Origin: Liopterus haemorrhoidalis
Lineage: Eukaryota > Arthropoda > Insecta > Coleoptera > Dytiscidae
Direction: 5' to 3'
Assembly (NCBI GenBank): GCA_963971575.1
Contig: OZ020625.1
Span: forward strand, 14,237,646 to 14,301,645
DNA: 64,000 nt
Under the pieces are notes generated by a model. That model was not told the origin of the DNA. It saw only the letters and a program-made list of their open reading frames with translations, and made no database searches. This document shows, piece by piece, positions 58,045-64,000 of this stretch (its first letter is position 1; every line of letters starts with the position of its first letter). The translations under genes and the position numbers were made by a program.

Positions 58045-58520
58045 CCTCCTTCTTCGTGTTGGCTTTGTGGTGGTATGCACTTTGTTGGAGACTGCACTTT
58101 TAAAAAGCACAAATATATGAAATGCAAGAAAGTTGGCCACAAAGATAGTTATTGCCGCTCTTCCAAGAATAATAAATTTAATGCAAGTAAGAATAAACCT
58201 TCTGGTTTATTTTTAGTTAAAAAAACCTTATCGTCGAAAAGAAAATATCTGTCGATTGTCATAAATGACCACCGGGTGAAACTTCAGTTAGACACAGCAT
58301 CTGACATTGCCATCATTTCAATGGAAACATGGTCCAAAATCGGTGAACCGGCAATTTTATGAGACTTGCTGGTACATTTACAGGTACATTTTCTTTTCAC
58401 AATAAAATGGTTGTTGGCCCTTGCTATTTAACAAATCAATCATATCTAAATATACTAGGAATTGATTTAATAGAAAAATTCGAGCTATGAAATGTTCTCT
58501 TCAGTCAAGTTTGCAACCAC
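58045..58520 (+). pseudogene. Gypsy-3 nucleocapsid and aspartic protease
   Basis: Two zinc-knuckle patterns, CWLCGGMHFVGDC and CKKVGHKDSYC, are followed by LSIVINDHRVKLQLDTASDI with the protease motif DTAS (DTGS in most relatives). After the stop at 58362 the sequence continues in another frame (NILGIDLIEKFEL). The protease would process the polyprotein. It is inactive here because of frameshifts. Confidence 0.72.
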
Positions 58521-58556
58521 ATAGATAAAAATAATTCGGTTGCAACTACTGCAAAT

Positions 58557-58796
58557 TAGTGCCGGCTGTGGGTTTTGCGGGGCCTCGGGAAAATATTATA
58601 TGCGGGCCCCTTCCTAAAAAGGAAGAAATGATACATGAACATAATTTTATCAATTTATTTAATGAATTATTACCGACTTGTAAAAAACGTTGCATTTGGT
58701 GTTAAAACTTGCCCTAGCTACTAATAATTGTTAGAAATATGAAAGCGCGGGGCCTCGGGAAAAATCCCCGAAGTCCCGACCTCTGAGCCGGCCCTG
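58557..58796. mobile_element. hAT-type MITE, 240 bp, in Gypsy-3
   Basis: The left end TAGTGCCGGCTGTGGG and the inverse of the right end CAGGGCCGGCTCAGAGG are imperfect inverted repeats. An 8-bp duplication CTGCAAAT lies at 58549-58556 and 58797-58804. Internal CGGGGCCTCGGGAAA occurs at both sub-ends. Non-coding. Confidence 0.88.
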
Positions 58797-58849
58797 CTGC
58801 AAATACTACTAATACAAAAATCACGTCTCAGCAAGATAAATTCATTACA

Positions 58850-59172
58850 TTGTTGCAAAACAATTTTCCAAATGCTTTGAACCTGGTTTAGGCCGCTGTT
58901 CCAAAACAAAAGTATCCTTAGTTTTGGATCCAAAGGCTAAACCAGTGTTCTGCAAAATGGCTTCTTGCGCATTTGTGCAGACTTTTCCACAGGTTTGAAC
59001 GATGCTTTAATACCACACAAGCATCCCCTTCCTCTGACGGGAGACATTTTTAATACACTTAAATGGAATAAATCGGAAATGAATATTTCTGGAAATTTCA
59101 CCATTAACATTTCCCGTCTTCAATTTTTGTATATATATTTAGAGAATGAAATGAAAGTTTGTTATAGTTAAA
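58850..59172 (+). pseudogene. Gypsy-3 RT N-terminal fragment
   Basis: IRICADFSTGLNDALIPHKHPLP is the RT motif-1/2 block of Gypsy-type elements and is followed by GDIFNTLKWN (motif before the catalytic aspartate). The catalytic region is missing and the tail (FTINISRLQFLYIYLENEM) is degenerate. Confidence 0.7.
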
Positions 59173-59274
59173 ATGACAAAAGACAATTGATATTCTCTCT
59201 GGATCTTCTTCACTTAGTATATTTATACGAAACACTGAAAAGGGGGAAATTTCACAATTCACATTCATTTTTAC

Positions 59275-59585
59275 CTGTTAGGAATTCGGTGATAAAGACA
59301 ATGTAAAATTGTAGTATCAGCTGTGGTACAACTCGTACGCAGACATCCACATTTTCTACATTCGCTATCAAGCAGTACATGTTTTGATATTGTCTCAGTA
59401 ATTTGTGTTTCTTCCTCGTGGTGAGATGTTGCGGAATGCCAGAACATTTTCTCCAGAATGGCCGGTACCCCAGATATCTGTACGCTCTCAACCAATTAAT
59501 TAGATACATATGCACCAGTTGTAGATTCAGTATCTTGTACATCGGTAACCATATCCAATTTATTGGATACCATTTGTAACGTTTC
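59275..59585 (-). pseudogene. Possible relic exon with canonical splice sites (unrecognised protein)
   Basis: On the minus strand an acceptor-like TATTATCTTTTGTAG precedes GAAACG and the segment ends CCTAACAG before GTAAAA. In frame 1 it reads VSNKLDMVTDVQDTEST, a TAA, then LVESVQISGVPAILEKMF and ECRKCGCLRTSCTT, about 103 codons with one stop. Another frame is open over 96 codons. I do not recognise the family. It may be an exon of a host gene or of a decayed element. Confidence 0.3.
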
Positions 59586-59708
59586 CTACAAAAGATAATA
59601 ATAATTATATATATAGAAGATTTTTTGTATCTTTACAAATAAAGGAGATTTTCGGGGTGCCCCGTTTCAAACAAACACCCTGTATATATGTTTATTTATA
59701 TATATATA

Positions 59709-59891
59709 TGTTAGCGAAAATATAATTATGCAACATTTACACTTATTAACGATCGTAGGGTGCTATATCGTTGCCAAGGCATATTGTTTTATGTAAATAG
59801 AATAGTAGAAAATATATCATATGATGTGTGAGACGTATTGGTTGATCAATAAAATCATGTCTTATTATTCATAAAATACCTTTTTTATTAA
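59709..59891 (+). repeat. 5' LTR of element copy 1
   Basis: Starts TGTTAGCGAAAATATAATT; ends TTTTTTATTAA. An AATAAAATC signal sits near the 3' end. Confidence 0.85.
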
Positions 59892-60967
59892 TATCAGAAG
59901 TGCGATTGGCCTATCACCCACCAGAAATATAAAATAAGTGCTATATTAAAAATATTTTTTTAATGCAACAATACATTGGTGTAAAGAAATTGTCGTATAA
60001 TATTGCAAAGGCTAATGTAAAGGTTTAAGTTAAAGGTGACGATTGAGAATCATATAAAGGTAGTATGAATTATGAGCTAAATAATAAATTGGCAAATTTC
60101 AAGTTATTTTGTCAAAAATTAATTCAAGTGGTTTCTAAGGAAATGACAGTTATTGGAATAAATTTGAAATGTGACATTTGTTTGAAAAATGAAAAATCTT
60201 AACAAAGATCCCTAAAAATTGTCAGGATGAACGAGCGTTGCTTTGTTATTAACAAACACAATTTACGAAGGTAACTGGTTAGATTGTTGATAACTAAAAT
60301 GGTAAGAGGCATTTTATTGTTTCGGTTAAATCATATGGCACGTGTTAGCCATAATGTGTAAAAATTAGATTTGAGATTTTGTTTTTGATATTTGTGATTT
60401 AATATCTGAGTTATGATATTTGAGATTTAATAATTAAGATCTGAGTTTCGAGATTTGAGTTTTAAAATTGAACGTTTATTGGAAAAGACAAATGACAGAT
60501 CACTGGGATCGGAATGGCAAAATAAACTGAGAAATATAATAGATAATGAGTTGAGAATTGAAAGCTAGCTTGTTGAGTACCGCAAGACATGCCGCTGCCA
60601 GTGGCATCAGTCCGGTAATAGCTCTGTAACCATGGTGGCAGATGGTGAGCTATGGCGACGAGCTGATGATGATGATGATGATAAAGCACTGTGTGTGCAG
60701 AAACGAATAGACGCTCTCTGAGCTTAGCACTGTGTGTGCAGAAATGAATAAACGGCCTCTGAGCTTGTTGTACTGTAGACAATCTGTAATGAAGGAAACT
60801 AATAGATAGTTATTGAGTATCTGAGCTTGCTGATCTAGTCACTGAGTTCGTGATAGAGAAATGAAATGATAACAAAAGTCTCTAAACTTTCAGATCACGA
60901 TTTATACTCTGCTATTGGAAGGTTTTGTTGTAAGCAAATATTTATTTTAACTAATTGATATTGGTGC

Positions 60968-61345
60968 ATGGTTGATTTTGTGAAAGATCAATTCTGCGCC
61001 CAAATTGCTCTATTTACAGATTATGAATTAGGTGAAGACTTTCAAGATGCAGTAGAAGATAAATGGTGGACCAGCTCAAGAATGGAGATCCTGGTATGCA
61101 GGATGCTGTTACTGGTATGCAAGATGCAGGATGCTGTTGTTGGTATGGAGCAGACCATTGGTGGTATGCAGGTTGCTGTTGCTGATAACAACAATACTGT
61201 TAATGGTGTGAAGAATACAGTTGCGTCCCGAGAACGTTCCGCATGTCAGTCTGGCCGTATTAGCGAAAATATAATTATGCAACATTTACACTTATTAACG
61301 ATCGTAAGGTGCTATATCGTTGCCAAGGCATATTGTTTTATGTAA
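60968..61345 (+). CDS. Conserved ORF of the non-autonomous LTR element, copy 1 (125 codons)
   Basis: MVDFVKDQFCAQIALFTDYE, DAVEDKWWTSSRM, then repeats of a CKMQDAVVGMEQT/IGGMQVAVADNN type and SRERSACQSGR, ending inside the LTR. It is homologous to 62653-63009. The two copies differ by a 21-bp tandem duplication (GGTATGCAGGATGCTGTTA type) that keeps the frame. The heptad-like M/V spacing could form a short coiled coil. I recognise no family; it could be a truncated gag. Confidence 0.45.
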   Translation: MVDFVKDQFCAQIALFTDYELGEDFQDAVEDKWWTSSRMEILVCRMLLLVCKMQDAVVGMEQTIGGMQVAVADNNNTVNGVKNTVASRERSACQSGRISENIIMQHLHLLTIVRCYIVAKAYCFM

Positions 61346-61440
61346 ATAGAATAGTAGCAAATATATCATATGATGTGTGAGACGTATTGGTTGATCAATA
61401 AAATCATGTCTTATTATTCATAAAATACCTTTTTTATTAA
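61258..61440 (+). repeat. 3' LTR of element copy 1
   Basis: 183 bp; its second base is A (TATTAGCG) instead of G. Confidence 0.85.
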
Positions 61441-61456
61441 TATATATATATATATA

Positions 61457-61639
61457 TGTTAGCGAAAATATCATTATACAACATTTATCCTTATTAACGA
61501 TCGTGGGGTGCTATATCGTTGCTAAGGCATATTGTTTTATGTAAATAGAATAGTATAAAATATATCATATGATGTGCGAGACGTATTAGTTGATCAATAA
61601 AATCATGTCTTATTATTCATAAAATACCTTTTTTATTAA
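61457..61639 (+). repeat. 5' LTR of element copy 2
   Basis: 183 bp; followed by TATCAGAAGTGGGATTGG. Confidence 0.85.
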
Positions 61640-62188
61640 TATCAGAAGTGGGATTGGCCTATCACCCACAAGAAATATAAAATAAGTGCTATATTAAAAA
61701 TATTTTTTTAAATGCAATATTGGTGCAAAGAAATTGTATAATATTGCAAAGGCTAATGTAAAGTTTTCAGTTAAAGGTGACGATTGAGAATCATATAAAG
61801 GTAGTATGAATTATGAGCTAGATAATAATTTGGCAAATTTCAAGTTATTTTGTCAAAAATTATTTCAAGTGGTTTCTAAGGAAATGACACTTATTGGAAT
61901 AAATATGAAATGTGACATTTGTTTGAAAAATGCAGAATCTTAACAAAGATCCCTAAAAATTGTCAGGATGAACGAGCGTTGCTTTGTTATTAACAAACAC
62001 AATTTACGAAGGTAACTGGTTAGATTGATGATGACTAAAATGGTAAGAGGCATTTTATTGTTTTGGTTAAATCATATGGCACGTGTTAGCCATAGTGTGT
62101 AAAAATTATATTTGAGATTTTGTTTTTGATATTTGTGATTTAATATCTGAGTTATGATATTTGATAATTAAGATCTGAGTTTCGAGAT

Positions 62189-62446
62189 TTGAGTTTTAAA
62201 ATTGAACGTTTATTGGAAAAGACAAATGACAGATCACTGGGATCGGATTGGCAGAATAAACTGATAAATGTAATTGCTAATGAGTTGAGAGAAAAGGTTG
62301 TCGAGTATCGCAAGACATGCCGCTGCCAGTGGCATCAGTCCGGTAATAGCTCTGTAACCATGGTGGCAGATGGTGAGCTATGGCGACGGGCTGATGATGT
62401 TGATGATAAAGCACTGTGTGTGCAGAAACAAATAAACGGTCTCTGA
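62189..62446 (+). CDS. Gag-like ORF of the non-autonomous LTR element, copy 2 (85 codons)
   Basis: The frame reads FKIERLLEKTNDRSLGSDWQ, then VEYRKTCRCQWHQ and ADGELWRRADDVDDKALCVQ. The spacing of an early leucine-rich segment, a tryptophan and ELW...DDKA vaguely recalls Copia gag N-termini. In copy 1 the equivalent region (60460-60720) has a stop and a GAT expansion. Function unproven. Confidence 0.35.
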   Translation: MSFKIERLLEKTNDRSLGSDWQNKLINVIANELREKVVEYRKTCRCQWHQSGNSSVTMVADGELWRRADDVDDKALCVQKQINGL

Positions 62447-62652
62447 GCTTGTTGTACTGTAGACAATCTGTAATGAAGGAAACTAATAAATAGTTACTGA
62501 GTATCTGAGCTTGTTGATCTAGTCACTGAGTTTGTGGTAGAGAAATGAATTGACAACAAAAAGTCTCTAAACTTTCAGATCACGATTTATACTTTGCTTC
62601 TGGGAGGTTTTGTTTTAAGCAAATATTTATTTTTACTAATTGATATTGGTGC

Positions 62653-63009
62653 ATGGTTGATTTTGTTAAAAATCAATTCTGCGCCCAAATTGCTCTATTT
62701 ACAGATTATGAATTAGGTGAAGAATTTGAAGATGCAGTAGAAGATGAATGGTGGACCAGCTCAAGAATGCTGATACTGGTATGCAAGATGCAGGATGCTG
62801 TTGTTGGTATGGAACAGACCATTGGTGGTATGCAGGTTGCTGTTGCTGATAACAACAATGCTGTTACTGGTGTGAAGAATACAGTTGCGTCCCGAGAACG
62901 TTCCGCATGTCAGTCTGGCCGTGTTAGCGAAAATATCATTATACAACATTTATCCTTATTAACGATCGTGGGGTGCTATATCGTTGCTAAGGCATATTGT
63001 TTTATGTAA
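62653..63009 (+). CDS. Conserved ORF of the non-autonomous LTR element, copy 2 (118 codons)
   Basis: The counterpart of 60968-61345, with the same start (MVDFVKNQFCAQIALFTDYE), seven residues shorter in the repeat region, no internal stop, and ending in the 3' LTR. Preservation of both frames despite indels is the only argument for coding. Confidence 0.45.
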   Translation: MVDFVKNQFCAQIALFTDYELGEEFEDAVEDEWWTSSRMLILVCKMQDAVVGMEQTIGGMQVAVADNNNAVTGVKNTVASRERSACQSGRVSENIIIQHLSLLTIVGCYIVAKAYCFM

Positions 63010-63104
63010 ATAGAATAGTAGCAAATATATCATATGATGTGTGAGACGTATTGGTTGATCAATAAAATCATGTCTTATTATTCATAAAATACCTTTTTTA
63101 TTAA
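62922..63104 (+). repeat. 3' LTR of element copy 2
   Basis: 183 bp; followed by a TA microsatellite. Confidence 0.85.
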
Positions 63105-63289
63105 TATATATATATATATATATATGATAGAACGCTTTATAGCGTTCATGATAATATCAATTAAAACACACAATTCCAAGCACATATAAGCATTTATTAC
63201 TACGTCTATTTACAATCTGTCACACATATGTGATTATGTTATGGTTACTAACGCAACATATTACAAAGGAGGTCCAAGAACTAGTTTTG

Positions 63290-63425
63290 ACCCTAACACG
63301 GCCTTCCTGATCTTGCCGCGTCCTCACGGCATCATCTAAATTTAACTGAAAAATAAAACAACTTATTATCGTAACACGACCGTCCTGCTCCTGCCACGTC
63401 CTCGCGGCATCTTCAGAATTTAATA
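63290..63425. repeat. Two imperfect about 70-bp tandem units
   Basis: ACACGGCCTTCCTGATCTTG and ACACGACCGTCCTGCTCCTG start two units that both contain CACGTCCTC/CGCGTCCTC, GGCAT and AAAATAAAACA. Confidence 0.75.
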
Positions 63426-63474
63426 ACTGCAAAATAAAACATAGTAAACGAAAACATAATGTTAGTTTTGCCCG

Positions 63475-63775
63475 TCTCCTTGAGGTTCCTGACCATCCAG
63501 AGTTTCACCGAACTCCTTGAGGTCCTTGAACATTCAGCGTCGAACAAAACAAACACATCTCCTTGAGGTCCCTGACCATCCAGAGTTCCTCTGAACTCCT
63601 TGAGGTCCCTGACCATCCAGAGTCAACAAGACGAACACGACCATTTTAGGTCCAACAACTCCTTGAGGTCCCTGACCATCCAGAGTTCCTCTGAACTCCT
63701 TGAGGTCCCTGACCATCCAGAGTCAAACAAAACAAACACAACTCTTTGAGGTCCCTGACCATCCAGAGCCAACAA
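63475..63775. repeat. Minisatellite CTCCTTGAGGTCCCTGACCA type
   Basis: About eight copies of a 28-bp core (CTCCTTGAGGTCCCTGACCA followed by TCCAGAGT), alternating with short spacers such as TCCTCTGAA or AACAAAACAAACAC. Confidence 0.92.
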
Positions 63776-64000
63776 AACAAAAACGACCAGTGTGTCTTGC
63801 GGCACTCAACAAGCTATCAATTCTCAAATCAACTATCAATCAGTTCATTTCATTACAGGTTGTCTACAGTACCCAACAAGCTCAGTAACTGTCGCTGCTT
63901 CCTACTCAGTACCTTATTATCCCACACGCAACGTGCCTTCTCTTTTAATCAAAGCAATAATATGTCTCTTACCACTTTAATCATCGTCACTTTTAATCAT

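Larger units (their letters stand above)
57610..59175 (+). mobile_element. Gypsy-3 remnant (gag to start of RT), decayed
   Basis: Begins abruptly after 15 bases of the Gypsy-2 LTR with an A-rich stretch. Contains gag (57607-58023), nucleocapsid and protease (58060-58500), a hAT-type MITE, then an RT start (58850-59170). It belongs to a different Gypsy lineage from Gypsy-1/2 and is cut off within RT. Confidence 0.75.
59709..61440 (+). mobile_element. Short non-autonomous LTR element, copy 1 (Copia-like leader)
   Basis: Two 183-bp direct terminal repeats (59709-59891 and 61258-61440), internal region about 1366 bp, no RT or integrase. The leader just inside the 5' repeat reads TATCAGAAGTGCGATTGG, which resembles Copia-type leaders. 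Bounded on both sides by TA repeats. LTR1 and LTR2 share diagnostic bases (AATTATGCAACATTTACAC) that the LTRs of the next element lack, so they are a true pair. Confidence 0.82.
61457..63104 (+). mobile_element. Short non-autonomous LTR element, copy 2, in tandem with copy 1
   Basis: Repeats 61457-61639 and 62922-63104, each 183 bp, share ATCATTATACAACATTTATC and GATCGTGGGGTG. The internal organisation is identical to copy 1, including the same lack of pol. Only a 16-bp TA repeat (61441-61456) separates it from copy 1, and a 20-bp TA repeat follows at 63105-63124. Confidence 0.85.
63125..64000 (-). mobile_element. Divergent minisatellite-rich relative of the non-autonomous LTR element (partial)
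   Basis: Directly after the TA repeat. On the minus strand, 63810-63890 contains TACTGTAGACAACCTGTAAT and GCTTGTTGAGTGCCGCAAGA, recognisable from the internal region of the two elements at 60545-60800 and 62290-62480, but in swapped order. The left end (63125-63265, TGATAG ... TTACA) may be its terminal repeat. It runs off the window. Confidence 0.45.

Noticed and set aside
63475..63775. CRISPR-like array
   Set aside because: Repeats are separated by near-identical short spacers or follow directly, there are no cas genes, and the setting is eukaryotic; it is a minisatellite.

Overview
This is animal nuclear DNA, almost certainly arthropod and most likely insect. It is AT-rich and consists nearly entirely of transposable elements. 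Splice-site-bounded exons, long non-LTR retrotransposons with PHD-type ORF1 proteins, I-like elements with RNase H, Gypsy elements, a mariner, hAT and Helitron derivatives and large microsatellites all fit an insect. I see no prokaryotic operons, no CRISPR array and no rRNA or tRNA gene. The only convincing host coding sequence is one exon on the minus strand (17267-17686) of a multi-pass membrane protein resembling XK-related scramblases.

Layout. 1-3.8 kb: minus-strand non-LTR element running off the left edge. 3.9-16.2 kb: an I-like element (copy A) broken by a Gypsy element (Gypsy-1, itself carrying a TTAA-flanked non-autonomous transposon in gag), by a solo LTR, and followed by a long-inverted-repeat TTAA element. 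16.3-18.0 kb: two hAT-type MITEs around the XK-like exon. 18.5-22.6 kb: two CR1/Jockey-group pieces lying head to head. 22.6-28.3 kb: sparse sequence with a broken mariner, hAT-type MITEs, a perfect hairpin and a 53-bp R4/Dong-like 3' end. 28.3-33.7 kb: I-like fragments and a non-LTR RT remnant that has received two large solo LTRs. 33.7-46.3 kb: one non-LTR element interrupted by a Helitron (with a hAT-type MITE inside) and by a complete 6.5-kb non-LTR insertion carrying a ~375-bp TTTA tail and its own 2.1-kb solo LTR. 46.3-53.4 kb: R4/Dong-like fragment, I-like copies B and D, and a Gypsy LTR/leader scrap. 53.4-59.2 kb: near-intact Gypsy-2 fused to a decayed Gypsy-3. 59.3-64 kb: a possible relic exon, two tandem copies of a short non-autonomous LTR family in TA repeats, and a minisatellite-rich relative.

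Because most insertions left target-site duplications that can be read directly, the order of events can be reconstructed; in several cases removing the insert leaves the host reading frame continuous. No operon-like system or novel enzymatic system was found. The most informative material is the nested-insertion record, the apparent TAA-repeat targeting of the R4/Dong-like element, the paired non-autonomous LTR family, and the TTAA elements.

The family names rest on motifs recognised by eye. Coordinates of element ends flanked by duplications are exact to within a base or two; ends described as truncated are approximate.
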